From positions 124,001-188,000 of the forward strand of contig CAVSKB010000005.1 of NCBI GenBank assembly GCA_963728295.1: a stretch of 64,000 nucleotides of DNA, written 5' to 3'. The notes below the pieces were generated by a model. The model saw only the letters and a program-made list of their open reading frames with translations. It made no database searches and had not been told where the DNA came from. Every line of letters starts with the position of its first letter. The first letter of the stretch is position 1. This stretch comes from DATJKD01 sp963728295. GTDB lineage: Bacteria; Pseudomonadota; Gammaproteobacteria; Steroidobacterales; Steroidobacteraceae. The translations under genes and the position numbers were made by a program. This document shows positions 34,957 to 43,164 of the stretch, piece after piece.

Positions 34957-36779
34957 GTGTGACGACCGCCCTTGTCGTGGCCCGGCGCGTGATCGTGATC
35001 CTTGCCGTGCCCCGGCCCGTAGCCATGGCCGTGGCCGTGGAACTCCGCCGACTCACCGCCGACCGGCGGCTGGTTCTGCGGCACGAAATCATCCTTGAGC
35101 CCCGGCACGCCGTACTCGTACGCCCAGCGATAAACGACCGGCAGCTCCGGCCCCCAGTTGCCGTGACGCGGCGGCGTATCGGGCGTGAACCACTCGAGCG
35201 TCGTCGCGCGCCATGGATTGCCGCCTGACGGCTTGCCATGCTTCAGGCTCCAGATCAGGTTGAACAGGAACAGCATCTGCACGGCCGCGACGAAGAACGC
35301 GGCGATGCTGATCGCCTCGTTCATCGTGTGCACGGAGTCCGGGATGAAGTAGGTGTCGCCGAGCGCGTAGTAGCGGCGCGGCACGCCGAGGATCCCGAGA
35401 TAGTGCATCGGCAGGTAGATGGCGTACGTACCGAGGAACGTGCACCAGAAGTGGATGCGACCCAGCGTGTCATCGAGCATCCGCCCGGTCACCTTCGGGT
35501 ACCAGTGATAGATCGCGCCGAAGACCACCAGGATCGGCGACACACCCATCACCATGTGAAAGTGCGCCACGACGAAATACGTGTCGGACAGCGGGACGTC
35601 GACGGTGACGTTGCCGAGGAAGAGCCCCGTCAACCCGCCATTGATGAAGGTGAACACGAAGCCGATCGCGAACAGCATCGGCACCGTCAGGTGGATGTGA
35701 CCCCGCCACAGGGTAAGGACCCAGTTGTAGACCTTGATCGCGGTCGGCACCGCGATGATCAGCGTCGTGGTGGCGAAGAAGAACCCGAAATACGGGTTCA
35801 TACCGCTCACGTACATGTGGTGTGCCCACACTACGAAGGACAGCGCACCGATCGCCAGGATCGCCCACACCATCATCCGGTAGCCGAAGATGTGCCGCCG
35901 TGCATGGGTGCTGATCAGGTCGGAGACGATGCCGAACGCCGGCAGCGCGACGATGTAGACCTCGGGGTGGCCGAAGAACCAGAACAGGTGCTGGAACAGC
36001 AGCGGGCTGCCACCCGCGTGCCCGGTCTGCTCGCCCATCGACACGATCGCCGGCATGAAGAAGCTCGTGCCGACCTGCAGGTCGAGCGTCATCATCACCG
36101 CGCTCACGAGCAGGGCCGGGAAGGCGAGCAGGGCCAGGATCGTGGCCATGAAGATGCCCCAGACCGAGAGCGGCATCCGCATCATGGTCATGCCGCGGCA
36201 GCGCGCCTGCAGCACCGTCACGATGTAGTTCAAGCCGCCCATCGTGAAGCCGACGATGAAGATCGCGAGCGACACGAGCATCAGGGTGATGCCCCAGTGC
36301 GAGCCCGCGGTGCCATGCGAGATCGCCTGCGGCGGATAGAGCGTCCAGCCGGCGCCGGTCGGCCCGCCCGGCACGAAGAAGCTCGCGACCAGCACGAGCA
36401 CCGCCAGCAGGTACACCCAGTAGGAAAGCATGTTCAAGTACGGGAACACCATGTCGCGCGCGCCGCACATGAGCGGGATGAGGAGATTCCCGAATCCGCC
36501 GAGGAACAGCGCCGTGAGCAGGTAGATCACCATGATCATGCCGTGCATGGTGACGAACTGGTAATAGTCGTTCGGGCTGATGAAACGGAAGGTGTCGGGG
36601 AACCCGAGCTGCATCCGCATCATCACCGAGAGCGCGAGTGCGACCAGGCCGATCCCGATAGCGGTGATCGCGTACTGGACCGCGATGACCTTGTGGTCCT
36701 GGCTCCAGATGTACTTCGTGACGAAGGTCTGCGGATCGTGCAGGTGCGCATGCTGGTCCGCGATTGCGACGTATGCCAT
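34953..36779 (-). CDS. ctaD: Cytochrome c oxidase subunit I with His-rich tail
   Basis: 608 residues, twelve helices. Haem a and a3/CuB ligands visible: FVTMHGMIMVIYLL (low-spin haem His), FWFFGHPEVYIVALPAFG (CuB His and crosslinked Tyr), VWAHHMYVSGM (CuB His pair), YFVVAHFHMVMGV (haem ligands). The Tyr in HPEVY marks an A-type oxidase. Unusual feature: the last 30 residues form a His/Gly/Asp-rich tail (EFHGHGHGYGPGHGKDHDH...) that could bind copper or nickel. Reduces O2 to water while pumping protons. Confidence 0.97.
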   Translation of the reverse strand: MAYVAIADQHAHLHDPQTFVTKYIWSQDHKVIAVQYAITAIGIGLVALALSVMMRMQLGFPDTFRFISPNDYYQFVTMHGMIMVIYLLTALFLGGFGNLLIPLMCGARDMVFPYLNMLSYWVYLLAVLVLVASFFVPGGPTGAGWTLYPPQAISHGTAGSHWGITLMLVSLAIFIVGFTMGGLNYIVTVLQARCRGMTMMRMPLSVWGIFMATILALLAFPALLVSAVMMTLDLQVGTSFFMPAIVSMGEQTGHAGGSPLLFQHLFWFFGHPEVYIVALPAFGIVSDLISTHARRHIFGYRMMVWAILAIGALSFVVWAHHMYVSGMNPYFGFFFATTTLIIAVPTAIKVYNWVLTLWRGHIHLTVPMLFAIGFVFTFINGGLTGLFLGNVTVDVPLSDTYFVVAHFHMVMGVSPILVVFGAIYHWYPKVTGRMLDDTLGRIHFWCTFLGTYAIYLPMHYLGILGVPRRYYALGDTYFIPDSVHTMNEAISIAAFFVAAVQMLFLFNLIWSLKHGKPSGGNPWRATTLEWFTPDTPPRHGNWGPELPVVYRWAYEYGVPGLKDDFVPQNQPPVGGESAEFHGHGHGYGPGHGKDHDHAPGHDKGGRHT

Positions 36780-36819
36780 CAGAATTCCCTCCGCACCGCT
36801 GCGTCAGCCTCGCGCATGC

Positions 36820-38250
36820 TCAGTGCTCCACGTGTTCCGCGTCCGGCGGCGGGCTTGTGCTCTCCGACGCGCTTGCGACGCGTGCCGGCGCGCCGCGGAG
36901 CGTGCCGATGTAGGCGACGAGATCGGCGGTCTCCTGCGGGTCGTGCAGCGAGCGGCTCAAGGCCGCCATCTGCGCGCCGTAGAAGTCCTGCGGATGCCGG
37001 CCGCGCACGCCCGTCCTGAAATTGTTCAGCTGCCGCACAAGGTACCAGTCGCTCTGGTTCGCGAGTCGCGGCGCCTTGGTGGACCACACGCCCTGCCCTT
37101 CGATGCCGTGGCAGTTGGCGCAGGTCACGTACAGACCCTGGCCACGCTCGGCATTGCCCTGCAGCGTGGCGCGCGGCGGGCCGTCGGGGAGCGTTGCGAT
37201 GTGCGCCGCCACGTTTGCCACCGCCGCGTCGTCCAGCATCGAGGCGAACGGCACCATCTGCGCCGCGATCGTCTCGCCGGGCGCGCCGCCGCGGATGCCG
37301 TGCTTGAAGTTATTGAGCTGCTCGGCGACGTACCATGGATGCTGTCCGGCGAGCTTCGGCGCGTTCAGCGTCTCGTTGCCCTCGCCGTTCGCCCCGTGGC
37401 ACGCGGTGCAGGTCGCAAACGTCGCCTGGCCCGCGACCGCATCCGGCGCCGCGCGGGCCGCGAGCGCCGCGAACGTCGGCTGCTTCGCCAGCCACGTCTT
37501 GTATTCCTCTTCGGAGTCGACCACCACGCGGCCGCGCATCGCGAAATGCCCGACCCCGCACAGTTCCTCGCAGAGCACGTCGAACGTGCCCCGGCGCGAC
37601 GGCGTGAGCCACATATAGGTGACCATTCCCGGGACGAGGTCCATCTTCACGCGGAACTCCGCCACCGTGAAGTTGTGCAGCACGTCCTTCGAGCGCAGCA
37701 ACATCTTGACCGGCTGGCTGATGGGCAGATGCAGCTCAGGATCGGCGACCAGGACGTCGTCGCGCCCCTTGTCGTCGGAGGCATCCATGCCGAAGGGATT
37801 CGTCACTGTCACGAACGAGGCGTCGGTCGCGCCGAGCACGCCGTCTTCGCCCGGAAGGCGGTAGCTCCAGGTCCACTGCTGCCCGACCGCCTCGACCTCG
37901 ACCGCGTCGTCCGGCACCGTCACGAACTTGGCCCAGACGAAGAGTCCCGGCGCGAGCATCGCCGCAACGCCGACCGACGTCAGGATCGTGAGCCACCACT
38001 CGAGCTTGCGGTTCTCGGGCTCGTACTCCGACCGTTGCTCGCGACCCTTGCGGTGGCGGTAGCGGACGACGCAGTACGCCATGAACAGGTTGACGGCGAC
38101 GAACACCGCGCCGGTCACCCAGAAGGTGAGGTTCACCGTGTCGTCCATCATCCCCCAGTTGGAGGCGATGGGAGTGAACCACCAGGGACTCGCGACGTGG
38201 AAGACGACGGTGCCGATGACGAGCAGGACCAACGCGATCGCGAGCGCCAT
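36820..38250 (-). CDS. ctaC: Cytochrome c oxidase subunit II with two C-terminal cytochrome c domains
   Basis: 476 residues. Two N-terminal helices (IALVLLVIGTVVFHV, NLTFWVTGAVFVAVNLFMAYCVV), a cupredoxin with the CuA site (HNFTVAEFR, FDVLCEELCGVGHFAMRG: both Cys, Glu, His, Met present), then two haem c domains with CTACH and CANCH, each followed by an axial Met candidate (AAQMVPFASML, GAQMAALSRSL). Accepts electrons directly into tethered cytochromes: caa3-type. First structural oxidase gene; 4 bp after the preceding gene's stop. Confidence 0.96.
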   Translation of the reverse strand: MALAIALVLLVIGTVVFHVASPWWFTPIASNWGMMDDTVNLTFWVTGAVFVAVNLFMAYCVVRYRHRKGREQRSEYEPENRKLEWWLTILTSVGVAAMLAPGLFVWAKFVTVPDDAVEVEAVGQQWTWSYRLPGEDGVLGATDASFVTVTNPFGMDASDDKGRDDVLVADPELHLPISQPVKMLLRSKDVLHNFTVAEFRVKMDLVPGMVTYMWLTPSRRGTFDVLCEELCGVGHFAMRGRVVVDSEEEYKTWLAKQPTFAALAARAAPDAVAGQATFATCTACHGANGEGNETLNAPKLAGQHPWYVAEQLNNFKHGIRGGAPGETIAAQMVPFASMLDDAAVANVAAHIATLPDGPPRATLQGNAERGQGLYVTCANCHGIEGQGVWSTKAPRLANQSDWYLVRQLNNFRTGVRGRHPQDFYGAQMAALSRSLHDPQETADLVAYIGTLRGAPARVASASESTSPPPDAEHVEH

Positions 38251-38253
38251 TCG

Positions 38254-38835
38254 TTACACCTTCGACTGGGCGCGCGGACTGGGGCGGTCGCCCTCCGCAC
38301 CGCGCTTGAGGCCGCTGAACGGGTTGATGAAGTGGCGGTCCACCGCGGCGAGCTCGGCCTCGGGATGGCGCTCGCTCATCATCGCCCGGACGGCGGGTTC
38401 CTTGATCATCAGCACATAGATCAGGATCAGGTACTTGCCGGCCTCGAGATCGTCGTGGAACCGGGCGATCTTCTTGTTTTCGGCGGCGATGCCGATCAGT
38501 CCCCCCTCCCAGGCTCCGAAAAGTGTCACGGCCGCGACGATCGCGTAGTTGACGAACATCGGCACGTGGATTTTCGGGCCGAGGGGGTCGAAGTATTGCA
38601 GCGCCCAGACACCGAGAAGCCCCGCGAAGAAGCCGAGAACCGCCCCGATCAGTCCGTCGCGGATCAGATCCAGCGTTTCGAGGTAGTTGCTCGAATGGAT
38701 GTGGTGCTGCTTGAGTCCCGATTCGTCCCGGGACACGACGTGCACGAAATAGTCGTTGATACCGACCGCGTGCAGGTCGTCGGAAATATCGAGGGTGCTC
38801 TTAAGGGTCGGCGCCACGTAGTAAAGGCACTTCAT
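38254..38835 (-). CDS. Oxidase-cluster membrane protein of unknown function
   Basis: 193 residues. A soluble N-terminal segment (MKCLYYVAPTLKSTLDISDDLHAVGINDYFVHVVSRDESGL), two membrane helices (GLIGAVLGFFAGLLGVWALQYF, YAIVAAVTLFGAWEGGLIGI), then a basic soluble tail. The pattern resembles ActD/DUF3341-like or general-stress (GlsB/YtxH-like) membrane proteins but I cannot assign it. Directly upstream of ctaC, 3 bp apart, so it belongs to the oxidase operon and may be an assembly or regulatory factor. Confidence 0.7.
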   Translation of the reverse strand: MKCLYYVAPTLKSTLDISDDLHAVGINDYFVHVVSRDESGLKQHHIHSSNYLETLDLIRDGLIGAVLGFFAGLLGVWALQYFDPLGPKIHVPMFVNYAIVAAVTLFGAWEGGLIGIAAENKKIARFHDDLEAGKYLILIYVLMIKEPAVRAMMSERHPEAELAAVDRHFINPFSGLKRGAEGDRPSPRAQSKV

Positions 38836-38933
38836 GAATCGTCCCCCGCAAAACTACCGCTAATTGCCGGCGCTCGTAGCCGAGGCTTGCGCCTTCTTTT
38901 GACCCGAGTCTGGCATAGGGCCCGGGACCGCGG

Positions 38934-39182
38934 CTAGTCCTCGCCCCAGAACCAGGCGAGCGCGCCGAATATGAACAGCGTGACTGCGACCAGCGCGAAT
39001 GGCAGAGGTGGCAGCCAGATCGGTATGTGCGTCATCTGGAACGGCTTGACGATCAGCACCGCGAGGAGCGCGATGACCGCGCCCACCAATGTGCCGACCG
39101 CGAACCGACGCTGGGAACGCCAGGCGGCGACCCACAGCAGCGCAAGGCCGATAAGAAGCGAGGTGACCAGTGCTTCGCCCAT
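38934..39182 (-). CDS. Small membrane protein, hypothetical
   Basis: 82 residues from ATG 39182. Three hydrophobic stretches (LVTSLLIGLALLWVAAW, VGTLVGAVIALLAVLIV, PPLPFALVAVTLFIFGALAWFWG) with a short acidic end. No family. About 100 bp upstream of the oxidase operon on the same strand. Confidence 0.6.
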   Translation of the reverse strand: MGEALVTSLLIGLALLWVAAWRSQRRFAVGTLVGAVIALLAVLIVKPFQMTHIPIWLPPLPFALVAVTLFIFGALAWFWGED

Positions 39183-39264
39183 AGTGGAAAAACTGTAACA
39201 GACGCTCGGGGCGCTGACCATCGGCCGGCCGCGCCGGCAGCGCCTCGAACCGGCTGCGGCTGCC

Positions 39265-40467
39265 TCACCGGGGGCCACCCGCGGCGGTCTCTCCCGCCGC
39301 GGTCGCTTCGAAAGTCCCGCGTCGAACGGCCGTGCCGTCCGCGACGTGGATCCTGCCACGCACGATCACCGTGTGTGCCCCGCCGCCGGAATCGAGCGCC
39401 ACCAAGTCGGCGTCGGCGCCCGGTGCGATCGAGCCCTTGGTCGCGAGCCGCAGCAGCCGTGCCGGGTTGCTGGTGAATGGCGGCAGCGCGTCGGCGAGCG
39501 GGAGGCCGCGCTCGAGCAACGCGTTGAGCGTCGCGAGCAGCGCGCCGGAGGACCCCACGCCCATCCGGCACACTCGCCCGTCGGTGTCGAAGCATGGCAG
39601 GCACCCACCCGCGTCCGAGCTCACGGTGAGGTTTCCGGCAGGCGCGCCGCTCGCCAGGAAGCGCTCGACCGCCTCGGCGGCGCCATACGCGTCCTCGTCC
39701 TCACCGACCGGGAACGCGGTCACGTCCACAACAGCGCCACGCCGCGCAAGTTCCACCGCCTCGTCGAAGAGTGCGCGGCGCCGGTTGACGTGCGTCGGGT
39801 TGAAGACACGCGCAGGCAGCTCACTCGCGTCGAGCGCACGGTTCACGAGCTCGAGCCCGCGCGCACCGTCGCCCAGGTGCAGGTGCAGGATCCCGGCACG
39901 GCCGGTCATGAGCCCGGCCACGTGCGCATCGGAGGCGACCCTGAGCAGCTCCTCGAGCGTGGGCTGGCTCGAGCGGTGATCGCTGATCGCGAGCTCGCCC
40001 ACGCCGACGAATGGCTCGAGAAAAACCAGGTCGCCCCGCAGGCTGCCGGTCAGCGTCGCGATCGGGAGGTGATAGCCGCCCGCCAACGCCCAGGCATTGA
40101 GACCCTCCTCCCGCAGCGCATAGACCGTCGCGAGCAGTTCGCGGGGACCGCGCGCCACGTCGTCGGTGCCGAGGAGCCCGATCACTGTCGTGATGCCGGC
40201 CGACGTATAGCCCGACAAGGGCAGCGGCGGCACGCGGGTTCTGAATCCGGCTTCGCCGCCCCCGCCGCAGATGTGGACGTGCCCGTCGATCAGCCCCGGA
40301 ATAAGGCGCCGGCCTTCGAGATCGAGCGTCTCGACGGCGGTACGCATCACCGCCGGCAGCTCGAGCGCCGTGGTGCCCATCCAGAGCACCTTGCCGCCGC
40401 CCAGCAGCAGGCTACGCCGGCCGAGGGGCGCCGGTGCATACACCAGGGCGTTATCGATCAGCAGCAT
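39265..40467 (-). CDS. iadA: Isoaspartyl (beta-aspartyl) dipeptidase
   Basis: 400 residues. Amidohydrolase of the IadA family: RRLIPGLIDGHVHICGGGGEAGFRTRVPPLPLSGYTSAGITTVIGLLGTDD (metal ligands His63, His65), ILHLHLGDGARGLE (carboxylated-Lys/His region), VFNPTHVNRRRALFDEAVEL, and NLTVSSDAGGCLPCFD (catalytic Asp). Hydrolyses beta-Asp-X dipeptides; with CphB it would convert cyanophycin to free Asp and Arg. Overlap or near-contact (3 bp) with the SDR upstream suggests cotranscription with the catabolic genes rather than with cphA. Confidence 0.92.
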   Translation of the reverse strand: MLLIDNALVYAPAPLGRRSLLLGGGKVLWMGTTALELPAVMRTAVETLDLEGRRLIPGLIDGHVHICGGGGEAGFRTRVPPLPLSGYTSAGITTVIGLLGTDDVARGPRELLATVYALREEGLNAWALAGGYHLPIATLTGSLRGDLVFLEPFVGVGELAISDHRSSQPTLEELLRVASDAHVAGLMTGRAGILHLHLGDGARGLELVNRALDASELPARVFNPTHVNRRRALFDEAVELARRGAVVDVTAFPVGEDEDAYGAAEAVERFLASGAPAGNLTVSSDAGGCLPCFDTDGRVCRMGVGSSGALLATLNALLERGLPLADALPPFTSNPARLLRLATKGSIAPGADADLVALDSGGGAHTVIVRGRIHVADGTAVRRGTFEATAAGETAAGGPR

Positions 40468-40470
40468 CGA

Positions 40471-41256
40471 TCAGTACGGCGCCCCGGGTAACCCATAGAA
40501 GTACTGCCCCGCACAAGTGGCGCCGTCGATCGCGAGCTCGGCACCCGAGGTGTAGGACGCCGCGTCGGATGCAAGATAGAGCACGGCGTTCGCCACCTCG
40601 GACGGATCACCCATGCGCTGCAGGGGGACGTTGCGGTAACCCGGGTTCAGTGTCTCGCGCGGCGCGCCCTGCGGATTCGACATCCATGTGTCGATGCCAT
40701 AGGGGTGCACGCCGTTGACTCGCACGCCGTGCGGACCGTACTCGAGAGCTGCGCTCCGCGTGAGACCGCGCACCGCCCACTTGGTCGCACCGTACGCGCC
40801 CACCGCGTTGTTGCCCATCAGGCCCGAGGACGAGGACATGTTGACGATCGCGCCGCGGCCCGCCGCCTTCATCACCGGGAACACCGCTTGCATGCCGAGG
40901 AATACGCCGATCACGTTGACCTCGAACAGCCGGCGGAACTGCTCGGCGCTGGTCGACTGCAGATCACCGAAAGCGAGGATGCCGGCGTTGTTGACCAGCA
41001 CGTCGAGCCGGCCGTGCGTGGCGACGATCTCCTTCACCACCGCCGCCCAGGCGGCGGCGTCGGTCACATCGAGGTGCCGCGCGCGGGCGCGCGACCCCGC
41101 CGCCTGCACGGTCGCCGCGAGCTCCTTCTCGAGGACGTCGCTCGCGATGACGGTGGCACCCGCGGCCGCGAACACGCGCGTGATCGCCGCGCCGATGCCA
41201 CGCGCCGCACCCGTCACGAGCACGACCTTGCCGTCGAAGTCGAATCCTTCTGCCAT
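40471..41256 (-). CDS. SDR family oxidoreductase (glucose/ribitol type)
   Basis: 261 residues. Classical SDR: VVLVTGAARGIGAA (NAD site), LVNNAGI, Ser in NMSSSSG, and YGATK active-site Tyr/Lys, followed by VRVNGVHPYGIDT. NAD preference is suggested by Asp at the end of the second strand (VIASDVLE). The C-terminal AGQYFYGLPGAPY tail is typical of steroid or terpenoid-alcohol SDRs in actinobacteria and proteobacteria. GGAG before ATG 41256. Operon with the hydratase and hydrolase upstream. Confidence 0.9.
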   Translation of the reverse strand: MAEGFDFDGKVVLVTGAARGIGAAITRVFAAAGATVIASDVLEKELAATVQAAGSRARARHLDVTDAAAWAAVVKEIVATHGRLDVLVNNAGILAFGDLQSTSAEQFRRLFEVNVIGVFLGMQAVFPVMKAAGRGAIVNMSSSSGLMGNNAVGAYGATKWAVRGLTRSAALEYGPHGVRVNGVHPYGIDTWMSNPQGAPRETLNPGYRNVPLQRMGDPSEVANAVLYLASDAASYTSGAELAIDGATCAGQYFYGLPGAPY

Positions 41257-41276
41257 CGATTTCTCCGGGATGGATT

Positions 41277-42095
41277 TCAGACGAAGCTGACGCTCGCACC
41301 GCCGACCGAGTCGAGCACGAGATGGAAGCTGTCGCCGGGAAGCGCGGGCTCGAGCGGCACGAGCGACCCGGACAGTATCACCTCGCCGGCATCGAGCGAG
41401 ACGCCATACGCGCCCAGCGTATTCGCGAGCCAGGCCACCGAGACCAGCGGTGAACCCTGCACCGCCGAGCCCAGGCCTTCCGAAAGCGGCTGCCCGTTCT
41501 TGTAGACGCGCACCCTGAGCGCGGCGAGATCGAGCGGGCGCGGATCGACGCGCGCCGCGCCAAGCACGAACGCGCCGCAGGAAGCGTTGTCGGCGATCGT
41601 GTCGACGATGCCGATCTTCCAGTTCTCGATCCGCGAATCGACGATTTCGAAGCAGGCGGCGATCGAATCGGTGGCGTCGAGCACGTCCGCCGGCGTGATG
41701 CCCGGACCCTTGAGCCCGCGCCGCAGGACGAGCGCGATCTCCGCTTCCGCGCGCGGCTGTATCAGCCGACCCGCGATCTGAACGCTCTCGCCGTCGAGCA
41801 CCTCCATGGCGGAGGTCAGGAAGCCGAAGTCCGGCTGGTGGACACCGAGCATGTCCTGAACCGCGCGGCTGGTCGCCCCGATCTTCTTGCCGATCACCCG
41901 CTCGCCGTCCGCGACACGCCGCTCGAGCAGCTTCAGCGACACCTGGTAGGCGTCGTCGATATCGAGTCCGAGCCCGCGGGCGGACAGCGGCGGCACGGTG
42001 CAACGCTCACGCAGTGCCGCGTACAGCTCTGCGGCCAGTGTCGCGTAGAGATCCGACCGCGACGTGCGGTCAGTGCCGGAGGAAATCGACGACAT
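41277..42095 (-). CDS. 2-keto-4-pentenoate hydratase-like enzyme (HsaE/TesE/MhpD type)
   Basis: 272 residues from ATG 42095, which lies 26 bp inside the 3' end of the hydrolase gene. FAH-superfamily hydratase: ISKKTGVTS-like VIGKKIGATSRAVQDMLGVHQPDFGFLTSAMEV, AEAEIALVLRRGLKGP (metal-binding Glu residues), ACFEIVDSRIENWKIGIVDTIADNASCGAFVLG and GEVILSGSLVPL. Adds water to 2-hydroxypentadienoate-type products of meta cleavage. Gene order after the hydrolase matches aromatic or steroid degradation. Confidence 0.9.
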   Translation of the reverse strand: MSSISSGTDRTSRSDLYATLAAELYAALRERCTVPPLSARGLGLDIDDAYQVSLKLLERRVADGERVIGKKIGATSRAVQDMLGVHQPDFGFLTSAMEVLDGESVQIAGRLIQPRAEAEIALVLRRGLKGPGITPADVLDATDSIAACFEIVDSRIENWKIGIVDTIADNASCGAFVLGAARVDPRPLDLAALRVRVYKNGQPLSEGLGSAVQGSPLVSVAWLANTLGAYGVSLDAGEVILSGSLVPLEPALPGDSFHLVLDSVGGASVSFV

Positions 42096-42900
42096 ACCGG
42101 TTGAAGAGATCCGGGTACTCGAGCATCGCCCAGTGTCCGCAATGCGCAAGCAGCACCATCCGGCCGTCCCCCACCGCGGCGAGGATCTTGTTCGCTCCGC
42201 TCACAGGGCAGAAATGATCCTCCACGCCCCAGAACCCGAGCACCGGACAACGGATTTCGATCAGGCGCGGCGAGAGATCCGGAATCAGCATCCGCGCGAG
42301 CACCGCCTTCGGCTGCGTCTGCAGCACATTCCAGCGTTCTTCCAACAGCGCGTCGTCGACGACCCTTGGATCGAAGGCAAGCATCTCGAGCAGTTCCCGC
42401 AGCCCCGGTCGGTCGAACCCCGCGCCCACGAACTGCGAGACCATCGTGCGGATCCCGGGCATCGCGAAGTAGGTCTCGCGCGACTCGATGCCGCCGGTTC
42501 CCATCATGACCAGCTTCTCGACGAGGCCCTGGCGATCGAGCGAAGTCTTGATCGCGATCGCGCCGCCGAGCGAGTTGCCGACCAGCGTGCAGCGCTTTAC
42601 GCCCACCTCGTCGAGGAACTCGAGCAGCGTCGTCACGAAGAGGTCGAGCGGGTAGTCGATGTCGGGTTTCGAGGACCAGCCGAAGCCGATCATGTCCGGA
42701 ACGAGCACCCGGTAACCCGCCTCGGCTAGGGGTGCGATGTTGCGCTTGAAGTTGCTGTAGCCGTTGGCGCCCGGTCCGCTGCCGTGTATGAGCACGACCG
42801 CCGGGCCCTTGCCCTGTTCCAGGTAGTGCATCTCGTGACCGGAAGGCAGCTTCGCGATCCGGCCAAACGGGGGCGATCTCGGGCGGGTGGTGGCATTCAT
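42070..42900 (-). CDS. Meta-cleavage product alpha/beta hydrolase (BphD/HsaD/TesD type)
   Basis: 276 residues from ATG 42900. VVLIHGSGPGANGYSNFKRNIAPLA is the characteristic oxyanion segment of the C-C hydrolases, LVPDMIGFGWSSKP follows, nucleophile GNSLGG, acid in GVEDHFCP, and His in LAHCGHWAMLEYPDLFNRYV. Cleaves the vinylogous diketone formed by extradiol ring cleavage to give a hydroxypentadienoate, the hydratase substrate. The matching extradiol dioxygenase is not in the window. Confidence 0.92.
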   Translation of the reverse strand: MNATTRPRSPPFGRIAKLPSGHEMHYLEQGKGPAVVLIHGSGPGANGYSNFKRNIAPLAEAGYRVLVPDMIGFGWSSKPDIDYPLDLFVTTLLEFLDEVGVKRCTLVGNSLGGAIAIKTSLDRQGLVEKLVMMGTGGIESRETYFAMPGIRTMVSQFVGAGFDRPGLRELLEMLAFDPRVVDDALLEERWNVLQTQPKAVLARMLIPDLSPRLIEIRCPVLGFWGVEDHFCPVSGANKILAAVGDGRMVLLAHCGHWAMLEYPDLFNRYVVDFLRH

Positions 42901-43164
42901 GACAGGACGCTCAGTCAGAGACCGTAACTGCGCAGCATCACCGCCCAGCACGCCGGCGGGCAAATCCGCCGTTGACCGGATAGCTGCGAAACAAGAGGCG
43001 GTTGCCCAGAACATCGCACCGGAAACACCCGCCATCACCGAATAATCATGGTTTGGGGCATTGTATTCGGTCATGTGCGTAGTTCAATGGTATATTTTGT
43101 ACGAATTCTGTTGCCACACAGGGGCGGCGCTGCAATACTGCGACCCCGTGCGAGGAGGTGTCCC
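42901..43164. promoter_or_regulatory. Divergent promoter region between hydrolase operon and flavin monooxygenase
   Basis: 264 bp without a gene. An AT-rich stretch (43076-43110) contains TATATT, a plausible -10 for the monooxygenase, next to TGCGTAGTTC, a motif that partly recurs (TGCGTAGTGC) upstream of the SnoaL-like gene at 45487 and beside the AsnC operon. GAGGAGGTG is the ribosome site for ATG 43165. Confidence 0.45.

Noticed and set aside
35238..37019. 593-codon plus-strand frame through the oxidase genes
   Set aside because: Asp/Arg/His/Glu-rich shadow of ctaD and ctaC; no family features.
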